Positions 1-11,012 of a stretch of 64,000 nt of DNA are shown one piece after another (positions within the stretch are counted from its first letter, which is position 1; the number at the start of each line of letters is the position of its first letter). Source of the DNA: Monoplex corrugatus (taxonomy: Eukaryota; Mollusca; Gastropoda; Littorinimorpha; Ranellidae); the NCBI GenBank assembly GCA_030674185.1, contig CM060306.1:41036983-41100982 (forward strand), in the 5' to 3' direction. The position numbers and the translations under genes were made by a program. Under the pieces are notes generated by a model that made no database searches, was not told where the DNA came from, and saw only the letters and a program-made list of their open reading frames with translations.

Positions 1-334
1 AATGAACTTGTATGTACCCTGCCCTTTTTTTTCTCTTTTCCTAATGTAAAATATTGTCTATCATGATCAAAATCTATTATCACACATAAAGAACTCCTCT
101 TTGCATGAATGAGATTCTTCTTTACCCAGAGGCCAAACTTGCTACACACAGTCCACCCGACAATGAACAGGCACTCAAGACTGGTACAACTGTTCAGCAT
201 TATAGATGTGCGCTGCGTGTACAGCACAGCATCAGCATACTGTGCTAGATTTCTTCAAAGCACCAATAAAAACTGTGTCTGCCACTTTGTCAATAAGGTG
301 ATGTAACATCTGCAGTAATATGTGTATATGTGTG

Positions 335-405
335 TACTCTGTGTGTGTGCGCGTGCGTGCGTGTGTGCGTGTGTGTGCGTGTGTGTGTATGCGTGAGTGT
401 GCTTG
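335..405. repeat. GT-rich microsatellite
   Basis: Imperfect (GT)n interrupted by GC and AT steps. It is also present, with different length, in the right duplicate at about 46.2 kb. The two overlapping minus-strand ORFs rich in His and Thr here are products of the repeat, not genes. Confidence 0.9.
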
Positions 406-654
406 AGTGTTCCACTTGATAAATGTCACAATGATGATGATTATAAAATGGGGACTGTTGTGAATAATGTCTGAACTCCACTAACAAGACAAACAATCAG
501 TGCTGTGTTAAGGTCATTGATTTTTCTTTCTTGCAGCTACTATGAACTACTGCTATAGTGAACACATGTCCATCTCCTTTGAATTTCATTGTAGGCGGAC
601 TCCATTACATATAATTAGTAGCAGACTACGGCTGGCAGGATGCAAATAATACCA

Positions 655-985
655 AACCCGTTGCCATGACACTATTTCAAAGCAGTAACCTTGACTGTTG
701 TATCATAAAAGTTTTCAAAGCCACAACTTTGTTTTATCATAAAAGTCTTCAAAGCAGTTACCTGTTTTATCATAAAAGTTTTCAAAGCAGTACCATGTTT
801 TATCATAAAATGTTCTCAAAGCTATAGCTTTGACCATTTTGTTAGAAAAGTTTTCAAATCAGTAGCCATGAGTATTTTATCATCAAATTTTCACAACCAC
901 AGCCTTGACTGCTTACCATACCATAAGTTTTTAAAGTAGTAGCCTTAACATTTTGTCATAAAAGTTTTCAAAGCAGAAGTTTAGT
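655..985. repeat. Degenerate ~40 bp tandem repeat
   Basis: About eight diverged units built around 'atcataaaagttttcaaagc' followed by 'agtagcc/agttacc' and a short spacer. The same array is found in the right duplicate (46.43-46.74 kb), so it predates the duplication. Confidence 0.8.
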
Positions 986-1034
986 TGTGGCTGACTGACA
1001 CCTTCAATAGTCAACTACTACATGCTCAGTAAAG

Positions 1035-1118
1035 ACATTAATGGAAGCTGGTGGATAGGGTGAATGAATCAAAGAGTTAAGTTTTGCAGTTGGTGGATTG
1101 GGTGCAGAAATCAAAGGA
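1035..1118. mobile_element. Partial TTAA MITE (right half)
   Basis: This is the 3' portion of the foldback MITE family, ending in 'atcaaagga' before TTAA at 1119-1122. The right duplicate holds a longer copy at 46981-47121. The left copy has therefore lost the 5' half of the element together with about 180 bp of flank. Confidence 0.6.
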
Positions 1119-1444
1119 TTAAGCACAATCGAACATGGTTGATAAACAGATGAATGATCAGGTTTGTGCCTTGGCTTGGACAGGTTCAAATCCAAATGAC
1201 TATAAATCAGTTGATGAAAAGGAAATGAACTGTACTCATCTTATGACTGGAACATAGTTTGCACAAACACAACAAAATTAACAAAACATCTACCAGATTT
1301 GACTTTTGAGTCTTTTACAGGGTCCACTTACCCACCTCCTTTTTTAATTCCTTTTCTTAATGTACCCTGTAGAAGAACTAAATGTCGAAACCGGTAGAGC
1401 TTTTATTCATTTTTGTGTTTGTGTGAACTATGTTCCATTCTTAA

Positions 1445-1627
1445 CCCTTTGACTCCCACAGCCTGTCCACCAGCACCCTTCTTTGTCAACCATAATGGCA
1501 GAGCAAAAACTTAACTCTTTGATTCTCTCACCCTATCCACCAGTTTCCTGCATGAAGCTGATGGATAGGGTGAGGGAGTCAAAGGGTTGTTTTTGCAGTT
1601 GGTGGATAGGATGCGGGACTCAAAGGA
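1445..1627. mobile_element. TTAA-flanked foldback MITE (piggyBac-like), 183 bp
   Basis: The element is bounded by TTAA at 1441-1444 and 1628-1631. The left end begins CCCTTTGACTCCCACA and the right end, reversed, TCCTTTGAGTCCCGCA, giving an imperfect inverted repeat of about 30 bp. A second, inner inverted repeat (around 1507-1587) makes the element nearly palindromic. It has no coding capacity. TTAA target sites with CCC ends are typical of the piggyBac superfamily, so assignment to a piggyBac-type MITE is an inference from the ends only. Confidence 0.7.
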
Positions 1628-2109
1628 TTAAGATGAGTACAGCACATTTCCTTTTCATCAACTATTTCTCATCTCACCTGCAGTCAATCATACTTTTCTT
1701 AATTGTAAAGAAGGTAAAACTAAAAGCAGCAAGGAAGAGGAAATGGGTACCGCCCCACTGTTCTGACTCAGACAGAAGCTGGGATCTTCAACATTTCATT
1801 ACCCTATGGTTGCTCAGGTTACAGGAAAATCTGTATCATTTTACTTTAGTTCCACCTGGCAGAAGCTGGGAACCAATCCCAATGATCATGTGGTGCAGCC
1901 TGACAATGATCACGAGCAAGAAACATCAGCTCAAAAATGAAGTCCTACCAAATGGTATTACAGAGTAATCAAAGATATTCTGCTTGTGAAAATGATCAAG
2001 TCAAGTGCCCAATTACATACACATAGACTTTAGCATCGGCCTGGGGGCAGTGACAAAGACCACATCCTATAGGTGTCCAATATATAGTGAGATCTGGACC
2101 ACAATCTAG

Positions 2110-2320
2110 GCAATACCAATGACAATAGAGAGAAAAAACAACCAAACCCACCCCTCTAAACAAGTAAAAGAACCAAAGAAAAATCCCAACCAAACAAAAA
2201 CAAACAAAAAAAGAAATCTAAAACAACAACTAAAAGCCAACATACAAATAAGAAATCCCTCTAAAACAAACACAACACTTAAAAAAAGAAACTAACAACA
2301 TAAAAACCAACCCTCTTTTG
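2110..2320. other. A/C-rich low-complexity tract
   Basis: A 200-bp stretch very rich in A and C with almost no G or T on the plus strand. It is conserved in the right duplicate (48.11-48.29 kb). Between 1630 and 4200 I see no gene; the short ORFs are not preserved between the two copies, apart from one that simply overlaps the MITE. Confidence 0.6.
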
Positions 2321-4208
2321 TTTTTCTAAACTGTTCTGCATGCCACAGTTGTCTCCATCTGGGAGATTGGAATGTATGCATACATATTCTAAAACAGAGA
2401 AAATGAAAAACAGTACTCACCGCTGCTGTTGCTATTACTTAGCATCACTATTTACGAACCAACAGTATTACAAACAAAACTATTCTGCGAAAATACAATA
2501 ACAGTGACAAAGATATATACTTACACAAGCCGTGCAATATGTTGTGCAGCCACAGCCAGCAGACTGACAACCACAATTTTCACGCATGTTCCTTTGCTCA
2601 ACATGATTCTGAAATCACAACAAATTAATATTATGAAATAATTCTTTAGGCGGTATGCTAGTGTGTGTGTGTATATATGTGACAGAGTGAATAAGACAGC
2701 TTGCATCAGGGATGCATACCCCACTGCCCTCCTGTCTTTCCCCTCCCAGGCTGAAATAAGGTCAGATCACTGCTACAGGCTTCTGCAACTAATGAGCCAG
2801 TTTGGAACAGCCGTTTGCTGAATGACAAGAAAACAACAGTGATAATAACAAATGTACGGCACAATTTTATATGGGCCTCAAGCAAAGTTGCTAGCAGCAT
2901 ATTTATTATGATAATCACAATACTTGTTCAGCCACACACACTTGCTTCCAAATGCTGTCAATCACTTTCTGAACCTACCTGAAGACTACAATTCTGTACT
3001 TCTAGTTCTAAATACACATTCACTATAACCAGTTTTAACCCAGAAAAAGTTAGTATGAAACTTTTCATGCATAGACCATATCATGGCATATGATCACATG
3101 ATTGCTTTGTCACAACCACTGTCAGGCATTTTGGTACTAAAAATACAAAGCACAACAAAAGTGACAAGGTCGCAAGGTAAATGTTGGTCAATCCATCCAC
3201 TGATTGCTTGTCCTTTATGTTTTCTGTCAGCAAAAAAAAACAGGACGTTAGTGTCTTCATGAAATCAAAGCTTCATCTTTGAACATCTGGTCAAACTAGC
3301 AAGCACTGCACTCACTCTGTCATTGCCAGAGTGAACAGTCACAGAATTCTATGACTCATTCTCCTGCAAATAACTTGGAATGCTCAACACCAACTCACCT
3401 GGGTACAGGAATGAGGCTAGAAGCTCGTGACGAGCATGTTTATTCCTACTCCTTGGAATCCATTCAAATTTGGGATAAAGGTTTAGATCAGACTCAGGTC
3501 TTGATCAAGTTGATGATAAAATACAGTTTTGTCTTCAGATGAACTTTGTTCAGGGTCAGATTAAAACTTAGATCTGATCCCTAACCCTTGCCTTTATTCC
3601 ACTACAATCCTGAAGCGCGCACATCCCATTAAGCACTACATATATATTTTCAGTTGGAGTGGCCAGGCTTCTACATCAGTCAGGGACCTAGTGTTAATCA
3701 GTGGAGTGAATCCTTGCCTGACAGTGACACACTGTGTCATGACCAGAGACATGAGACGATGAGTGGCAATATCTTTTATGTTGATCTGGGGAAGCTATCC
3801 GTGTGTCTGTCTAACTTAACTGCGTTGCACTACCTGTCCTGGTTACAGCAGGTATGCAAAGCCTGAACAGACTTGAGACTTCAAAAACAATTTTTGAAGC
3901 TCTGAGACAACTACTGTGCAAGCGTAGAAAGTTGATGCTGACAAAGCCAGAGAGCCATTGTCTTTCCATGTCCTTGCTATTAACGCAAGATCCACAGGTG
4001 ATATGACCTTAAGCGCTTGAACTTTGAAGTTAAACTTTAACTTCAAAGTAAAGTAGTTCCAGTCTTGAATTAAATTTTGTTTTTATCAGAAATCCTGACT
4101 TCGCTACATTTTACGTATTTTCCTATTCTTGCCAGTCAATCATTGCAAACAACTGCACTAACAAAAGGTTTCGCTCAGACAATGTCTTTGCAAAAATGAA
4201 ATAAACCA

Positions 4209-4366
4209 GTTCAGTTCTGTAAAGTTTTAAAGTCCTGGCAGAGTATACGAGGACTAGGGAAGAAATTGTTTATAGAATTAGAAGCCTTCAAAAATTTTAG
4301 TGCATTGTGAGAAACCGATTCTTTATTCGGTTCTCCTAATCCGCCTGGAAGGATGAATGGATGGAC
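4209..4366. mobile_element. 158-bp insertion with 12-bp target-site duplication
   Basis: The sequence 'tgaaataaacca' occurs on both sides (4197-4208 and 4367-4378). The right duplicate has a single 'tgaaataaacca' at the corresponding point (about 51338) and lacks the 158 bp between. This is a filled-site/empty-site pair. The insert has no ORF and no obvious tRNA-like boxes. The TSD length suggests a SINE or a truncated LINE 3' end, but the class is unknown. Confidence 0.75.
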
Positions 4367-4929
4367 TGAAATAAACCAACCTGCCCTTCTGCTTTTAACT
4401 TGCTATACCACCAGTCACAGTGGAAACGATCCCAGCAACACATTCACACAGGACGCCCAATCTCGTGTAACCTTGACCTCAAGGGAGACAAAAGATTAAT
4501 GCTATTAGGTCTACAGCCACTTCTGTCTTAGTGGGTTGCTATATGCACACGGCAGCCACATTTTATTGTTATACACACAAAAGTACTTATATGTAAAATG
4601 TTCAGATTTTCTTGGATGCGTGTATATACGTTGTGGCGCCCTTATTATACAGGCTGTATGTTGTTGTACATTCTGCATACCCCGTTTTCAGTGCCTACGC
4701 TGGGTGTTTTCATAAACCACCGGACATAGGTATTACTGTGGAATCATTAACATGCATACTAACAAACCAGCTAACTATGCGCTAGACATGAAACAAAGCA
4801 GTCCAAGAACGATTAACCGATGTAGATTAGTGCATCAAGAAACTGTATCTGCTATCAACCCTACCCAAGTGCAGATACTGTTCTGAATTCTTGACAGCAA
4901 AGTGGCTATTCAGAGGAACCACAGTACTG

Positions 4930-6262
4930 AATGAACAGGCAACCTATGCTGTCTTGTAATCTGTCTTGATAGAATGCTAATCTTCAGAAAACATGTGGAA
5001 ACCGCTATACTCAAGTGTAAACAGGGCCTTTCACTCCTGAAAGCAATGGCAATCAAAGACACTGAACAATGTCATCTCTTCCAATCTCTTCCAGCTATAC
5101 CAGGTTATATATAATATTAAGTAGAATTCAGTAACTATGGACATTGCAACAGAATTGTTACAAATCAATCCACTTCATGAGATGGTCAAAACAGTGAAAT
5201 GCAATCGACTCAGCATGAAAAATCATGGATGCGACAGGAAGAAGAATCCATTCAGCATGTATGACAGTTGACAAAACCCAAAGGAACAAAGAATGGAGAA
5301 AATATCCAAACCGTTTCAAAGGCCTATACAAAATCATCATATCAAACAATCTTGGGAGACACTGTCACGAATAGCCAGAAGGCAAAGCTGATGCAACAAT
5401 CAAACTATTCATTAGTTAAGTTAATATGCTGCATTAACCCAAATGTGTTATCAATACACGTATGGCTCAGTCTCTCCTTCTTGGCGTATGCTGCTACACA
5501 ATCAGCTGAGTCCGGTGATGAATGGCGCCATTCTCGTCTGAACTCGATGAGTGTGTAGCCATTTTGCGATAAGTTCATGGTACCATGGTTTGTTAGAAGG
5601 CCATGCTGGCCCGGTAAGTTTGTCTTCAGCCTTCTAGGTTTTCTGTAGGGGTTCCCCACCCTTAGCTCCTGGCCCATACGTCCTGTCCTGGGAGCACAAG
5701 GGGGATTGTTTCTCCGGGAATCCCACCCCATAGCTAGGGCTTATAGCAGCACTTACCTGCTGATGAACCTGTCATAGGACACCTGGGGCAGTTTTTAAGG
5801 ATAGCAGTGCCACCTGCTACCCCACCCCATCCTGATAGGAACACTGCCAGTTTGGTCCGGGACTGCTTATTTGCTAGCAAGCTAGCTTATTCACAGCCAC
5901 CCTCCATATCTGAAGGGCTTCACTATCCGCCACCTGTGACCCGCCTGGGTTGGGGATGGTTGCCCCACTGCTGAATTGGAAGTCAGCCTTTTTCCAGGGG
6001 ACTGGCTCAGTTACCAATGACAAATCTGGATGGGAGTTCACTGTCAAACAGCTACGAAAATCACTATCTATAGAAAAGAGTTATCCTGACTGGCGCAATG
6101 CACTGACCATTATCAATCTAGAAGAACTCATGCGGATTTACTGTCCCAGACACACTGCTGTTAAGGGAAATGAACTTACCGACATACTTCGAGGTAATGC
6201 CACTACAACAAAAATTCTGTATCTCGGAAAGTCTGAAGTTCTCAAAAAGAGAGTGTCCCAAA
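4930..6262 (+). pseudogene. LINE relic with RNase H domain (I-group-like), left copy
   Basis: The conceptual translation first shows the region downstream of a reverse transcriptase ('KCKQGLSLLKAMAIKD', then 'KSWMRQEEESIQHV'). From about 6000 it resumes as a ribonuclease H-like segment ('GSVTNDKSGWEFTVKQ', then 'IYCPRHTAVKGNELTD'). These match the family order I recall for I-type LINE ORF2 proteins in molluscs. Stops, frameshifts and a foreign segment of about 590 bp between roughly 5400 and 5990 break the frame. The same damaged structure is in the right duplicate (53.65-54.90 kb), so decay began before duplication. Assignment to a particular LINE clade is tentative. Confidence 0.65.
5400..5990. 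other. Foreign segment interrupting the LINE relic
   Basis: About 590 bp, GC-richer than its surroundings, separates the upstream LINE part from its RNase H part in both duplicates. No terminal repeats were recognised. Minus-strand ORF 5405-5731 reads through it in this copy but is broken in the other, so it is not annotated as a gene. Confidence 0.4.
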
Positions 6263-6525
6263 ATCCACCATAAAAGAAAAAAACAAGAGCCATCATCAGT
6301 CAGACAGACATTGGTATTATTTCAAAAACAACACTGTGCAGACTCCACAGAACAGAATGAAGCGTGTTTGAATTTTTCCTGAATTAGAGATGAAACAAAT
6401 CTAAAGAAATAGAACAGGCAATTGGAGGAAAGGTGAAAATGGGAGTGGTGGAGGAAAAAAAAAGGATAAAAAAGTTGTTGGTGCTATTTTAAAGCTTTTT
6501 TGTATTGTCTTGATTTTGGTGTCGT

Positions 6526-6637
6526 TTGAGTGTGTGGTGTGTGTGTATGTGTGTGTGTGAGTGTGTGCGTGTGTGTGTGTGTGTGGTGCATATACGTGTA
6601 TGCATGTGTGTCTTGTCTGATGTGCGTGGTGTGTGGT

Positions 6638-6669
<32 letters not shown>

Positions 6670-6670
6670 A
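6526..6670. repeat. GT microsatellite
   Basis: Long imperfect (GT)n with GC interruptions. The homologous tract in the right duplicate (55.26-55.37 kb) is shorter. Overlapping Val/Cys-rich and His/Thr-rich ORFs are repeat translations. Confidence 0.9.
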
Positions 6671-7954
6671 TGTGTTTTATCAGGGAAGGAGGATGGACTG
6701 GAGGAGTTGGGAAAATGGAGGCGAGATGATCATGTTGATGAGCAGATGAGACTATGTGTCACACTGATTTGGGGGTAGGGGTGATTTCTGTGACATGACA
6801 GCATAAAACTTTGATGAGATAATATGCTAGGGGGTTGTTTGTGTTTTCATTCGCGGCCACCCGCCCCATCCCCCCTTTTTTTAAAAAAAACAATTAAGGT
6901 TGAGATATGCATTTCAATACGGTGTTGCCTAGATTGTTCCATAGACAGACTGAGAAAAAGATCAGAAATAGGTAGATCTCAGTACTTTACCAGCACTTAG
7001 CTTATATGTAGGCTTAAGGCCCATGCAGAGATCATTTTGGATCTTTACATTGTATGGCCTCAGCGTACATGGAATTTATTCCGAACACAGAAACATTATC
7101 TTGAGAAACTGAAACAGAAACTAACGTAGTATTTGACGTCCTGCACAGTGTATATACACGAATCAGGTGCAGGAACTAGCAGGTTTCAATGCACTACTAG
7201 GAAATTGGAAAAATCTCCACTGTTGTTCCACCAAGGGGGACGGTCACAGTATGCACTCAACAGTAACACAGTTATCGTAGACACAGCAGGCACCATCCTG
7301 TACGTGTTGTTGTCAGCCAAAAGCAGTATTTCTATCTAAATACATTCTTGGCTATATACTTACCATGTCAGACTGCCAGCGTTATATGCCAATGGCTCAC
7401 CCTGTCTCAGCCAAATTTAGCGTCTAATGCCAACACGAATCGAAAGTAATCCTGTAAGGGACCCATAATCCAGCCCCAAATATTCCTTATGCATGCGCAA
7501 GCATTGGAGAAAGCTCCAGTTTTATCGTTCTTTTCAATTGTCATCACTGATAACAGACATGTCTCAGCAGATATAGTAGGTCATTTTTCTACTTTGTGCT
7601 CTGTCTCGCCTTTTTTTTCTTATAATGTCCCGGTATAGCATTACACGGTTCATTGAACTCTTGCCTGATTTACTTTTCCTCTTTGAATTACAGTTCATTT
7701 GGGGCAAAAAGCATCTAAACCTAATTGTGGGAGTGGGTGGTGGAATAATCTCACCGGTTTGGATGCTCGAACTGATGTTAGTGATATATATAGTTCTATT
7801 AAGGTGTGCATCAGTCTGACTCGTCTCCAGTGTTGAGCAGAGAGAGGAATTATATCATAAAAGAAATAAAGGAAAGAAAAAGAACCTTTTCCATTATGGA
7901 GTGGATTACATTAATCTCAACAGGTGCCAGGAGTGGTAGGAGAGTCCATTACTT

Positions 7955-8060
7955 TTGCTCCCGCCAACTATTGTCAACTGGGAAAAGAGTGCGTTGCCTA
8001 GAATTCCCCTTGGGAGCTGCCTCCAGGGAGGGGGTGGGGAGACTATGCAGTGTCACTTAG
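7955..8060 (+). repeat. Inverted repeat, left arm
   Basis: The segment from 'gtcaactgggaaaagagtgc' to 'gactatgcagtgtcac' is the imperfect reverse complement of about 8658-8750 ('gtgacactgcatagtctccc' onward). The arrangement also exists in the right duplicate (56.65-56.74 and 57.37-57.47 kb). The arms are separated by about 600 bp. Confidence 0.7.
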
Positions 8061-8499
8061 CACTTCAAATTTCCATCGCAGTAGAAAAAGCAGCAACCAG
8101 TAACTCGAGTTTGAGAATTGGAATTGCCTGCCACACACACCTATTTGTAGCACCGAAGAGATTAGATCTCGCCTTAATTCACTATTTAGAAGAAAGGAGA
8201 ATCAAGGAAGTGTCTGATCCATTTCCTGCGCCAAATCTCATGTTAACTAGAACTGACAGTTCAAAATTTGATGCGTGGGGAGAGTATGATGGGTGGGACT
8301 GGGATAACGTCCTCGTCATAGACTTTCCTGGAGACTCTGTCGACCCTGGTGAAACAAGTGGACCTACGAGACAAGGTTTGTTGCCTCTTTACCAGCAGAT
8401 AAGCCGAATGGGTTTATTACTGCCTTTACACACAAGCCCTCAGCCGAGTTGGACCTTTTTGGACAAACTGCTGAAGAACGATAGGTGCGCGTGGAATTC

Positions 8500-9492
8500 C
8501 GGATGATGATATGTCACCAGAATACTCTCTCCACCCCTCATCCACAGATTGTGGCAATGGCACAAGGCGGAGATGGAGATGACACCTCATGGTGTATCTG
8601 ATTCCTCCTAATGGGCACTCCTTTTTACAAATAGACACCCTTTCGCCTCAGACCAGGGGTGACACTGCATAGTCTCCCCACCCCTTCCTTGGAGCCATCT
8701 CCCAAGGGGAGTCTTAGTCAGTGCACTCTTTTCTCAGTTGATAATAGTAGAGGAGTAAATCAGCCCTCTTTCTATTCTTCGTCAGCTGGGTGTGGGGCTT
8801 TGTAGCCTGCCCTGGCCACCAAAGATAGGACACACACGAGAGAGGCCAGGGTCCAGCCAATTTTTCAGCGGCCCCTCATGGATCACACCACCTGCCCACT
8901 GATGGCCACCGGGTCTGTGTATAGGCAGACATATTGCTGCCCATGCAGGACTAGCTCTTGAAGTGGTTCTGAGTCCCTGACATAGCAGGGCGGTGCTTCT
9001 GAACCGGCTACCTTTCCACATACTCATGGTGACCTGCTGAATGGTTTTACAATGCCTGAACACACTACACTCTCCGCTGTGTTCAATCTTCATGGCTAAA
9101 CACTGAAGACTGGTGGTACACGTAGCTTTCCCATTGGTGATGTGCCATCATGAGATCACCTTCATCCCTCATCAACAGACCTGGGTGGTTGTACAAGGTA
9201 ATTGATGGAGGTAACACCTCTTGGCATACCTGATCCCTTACCCCACAGCCATTTGCCAAAGGGGAATCCCTGTTCACAAACAAAAAAATTAAAAAAACCT
9301 TAGGCCCTGGACAAGAGTGAAACTGCAAGTCCTCCCCAGCCCTAAGCCAGCCTGCCTGCAGGATCCCAATTAACACTCTCTTCTCCCTTCTGATGACAAT
9401 TGGCACCCACTTGCCCTCAGTGTGTGAGTTGTGCCCATCTCTCCATTCTTCATCGGTCAGGCCCAGGTCCCTCTTGCAAGCCCTGGCTGCTA
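8500..9492. repeat. Two diverged tandem units of ~650 bp
   Basis: The unit beginning near 8520 ('cctcatccacagat', 'gatgacacctca', 'ctgattcctcctaat', 'gacactgcatagtctcccca') reappears diverged near 9160 ('cctcatcaacagac', 'ggtaacacctct', 'ctgatccctta', 'gaaactgcaagtcctcccca'). In the right duplicate the series continues past 58220 with a further partial unit. These are non-coding as far as I can see; ORFs through them are not preserved between copies. Confidence 0.6.
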
Positions 9493-10230
9493 TTCAACAG
9501 GATGCCCAGCCTGCATACCAACCTAAGATAAAGTATGTAGACTGCAGCAACATGTCTTCACAGTGTAAGCCAAATAATAGGTATCCATGTATCTTAACAA
9601 ATGTTGCCTTGCCCCTCTCACTTCCAAATGCATGGATCATAAGCTTGACATTGGTTTGGGTGCTTGTGTGTCTGTTATAACCCTGACGGCTGTGCTGGTA
9701 GGAGCCTTATACTTTTGGTATGGTTACCAAGCCAGACAGATCAAAGAGTAAAGGCCAGACAAATTGTGATCCACCCACCAAAGACAGAGTATGCAGGCAA
9801 TGCATTAGCATATATGTTGCCTAGGCAGTGTGGGCACAGAAGTCTGTAGGCATGAATAATTTCACTATGCCTCATTTCAGTAGTTTGATAAAGTATTGCC
9901 CTTGTGGTTCAAAAGCCAGGTGAAAGCAGTAAGAAGTTCCCATCCTTTATCCAGATGATTTGACCAAGCATTTTAGGTGTAACAAACAGGAAATAATGTT
10001 TGTTTTTGGTGTATTTTTCTATGTGGTTTTGTCGTTGAGAAAGATGTTTTGCTGTGTAGTGCTAAGTATTTGCTTTGTGGTGCTTAATGCCATGCAATAT
10101 TGTGTGTGTAGGAAGGGGGAGCTGGTGGTCCCAGAACAGGTGGACAAGGTCAAAGGTGGCCTCTAGGGCCTCGCTAAGACAGTCATGCAATGTATGAATG
10201 AATTGAAATAAAGACAAGCTCACCCTCAGC
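9493..10230 (+). other. Unique sequence after the duplication; possible terminal exon
   Basis: A possible 3' coding exon starts after 'aataatag' at 9581 and runs to TAA at 9752-9754. Its frame gives a Cys-rich stretch followed by an uncharged helix-like segment ('SVITLTAVLVGALYFWYGY') and 'QARQIKE' before the stop, which looks like a membrane helix with a short basic tail. An AATAAA lies at about 10206. No upstream exon was identified and the polypyrimidine tract is poor, so this may be chance. About 9760-9850 resembles the 3' part of the SINE seen at 27.1 kb and 61.7 kb. Confidence 0.25.
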
Positions 10231-10271
10231 AAGTGTGTGTTGTACTAGTTTGTGCATGTGTTTGTGTATAC

Positions 10272-10825
10272 ATGTGCATTTCCCCTGTGAGGATGTTGGG
10301 GGCTCTTTATACAATAATAACCCCACCTTTTGGAAAATCTGAGCTAGGAGTTTTCTCTTTTCTGTCCCTCTCTTTGTATCTACTTGTTCCTTTATTTTCT
10401 GTCATTTCTTCCTGTTGTTTTCTGCCTTGCTGGTTCATTCACCATATGTGTTCGATAAGGTCTTACGTACTTCTCTCTTTAGGATTGATAATTGAGTACA
10501 TGGGTATATGCATTTTTGGCTCTAGAGAAGTGAGATATGCAGATGCAATTTTAAGTAATTTAGACCTGTTATATATGTTTTAGTGTCCTTTGTTATGTTT
10601 AAATTTGTATTTAGGTATTTTTTTTACATCTCCTGGGCGATAAATTGGACAGAGTGGTCAACGCCACGGGCATCTCCTTAGATTATGTGCATGAATGCAT
10701 TGATATTTGCACTTGATTTTCTTTTCCTTTTTTTTCCCTGTTGAAGTATTGTCTAAGTTTTGAAATGGTTATAGCCCTGATATGGCTCTGCACAGTCGGC
10801 TGGGCTTTAAGTAACAATAAGAATA
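10272..10825 (-). repeat. ~540 bp interspersed repeat (family A), full-length copy
   Basis: The reverse complement starts with a 'ttaaagcccagccgac'-type end (10812) and finishes near 'cccctgtgaggatg' (10278). It contains the family landmarks 'gttgaccactctgtcc', 'acacatacagattaatggac' and 'aatttccagaaggtgg' in recognisable form. It is the only copy in this orientation; the other six or seven in the window are on the plus strand. Confidence 0.75.
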
Positions 10826-10837
10826 CAAATAAATTTG

Positions 10838-10839
10838 TG

Positions 10840-10877
<38 letters not shown>
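10838..10877. repeat. GT microsatellite
   Basis: Nearly perfect (GT)n ending in GCATGCATGC, directly abutting the family A repeat end. Confidence 0.9.
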
Positions 10878-10878
<1 letters not shown>

Positions 10879-11012
10879 ATGCATGCACAGCTCTATCTCA
10901 ACTAGTGTGTGTTGAACTTGTTTGTGTACATGTGTGATATGAGGTCTGGCTCATTTGGCAGGCCATCTTCATTTGTATTTGTGTGGTTGAAATGGGACAT
11001 ATTTCCACTATA

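Larger units (their letters stand above)
1..9492 (+). repeat. Segmental duplication, left copy
   Basis: This block aligns colinearly and in the same orientation with about 45.9-58.22 kb. Shared landmarks in order are the 'catcaaagttttcaaagcag'-type tandem repeat, the TTAA MITE at 1445, an A-rich tract at 2.1-2.3 kb, the LINE relic at 4.9-6.3 kb, the GT tract at 6.5 kb and the GC-richer sequence at 7.9-9.5 kb. Short stretches compared by eye differ at roughly one base in twenty, plus many small indels. Similarity stops at 9492 (right 58220), just after 'ctggctgcta'. The left limit may lie before the window. Neither copy has an ORF preserved in the other as a plausible host gene, so I read the block as duplicated non-coding and repeat-rich DNA. 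Confidence 0.9.

Noticed and set aside
1483..1968. 161-codon plus-strand ORF also present in the right duplicate (47476-47925)
   Set aside because: Its first third is MITE sequence, and the C-terminal part differs by frameshift between copies. The apparent conservation follows from the recent duplication, not from selection.
5405..5731. 108-codon minus-strand ORF with an Arg-rich, protein-like composition
   Set aside because: Not open in the other duplicate and lies within the foreign segment of the LINE relic; probably chance.
7955..8506. 183-codon plus-strand ORF
   Set aside because: The homologous sequence in the right duplicate (56.7-57.2 kb) is broken by frameshifts, and it overlaps an inverted-repeat arm. 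No domain was recognised, so there is no sign of constraint.
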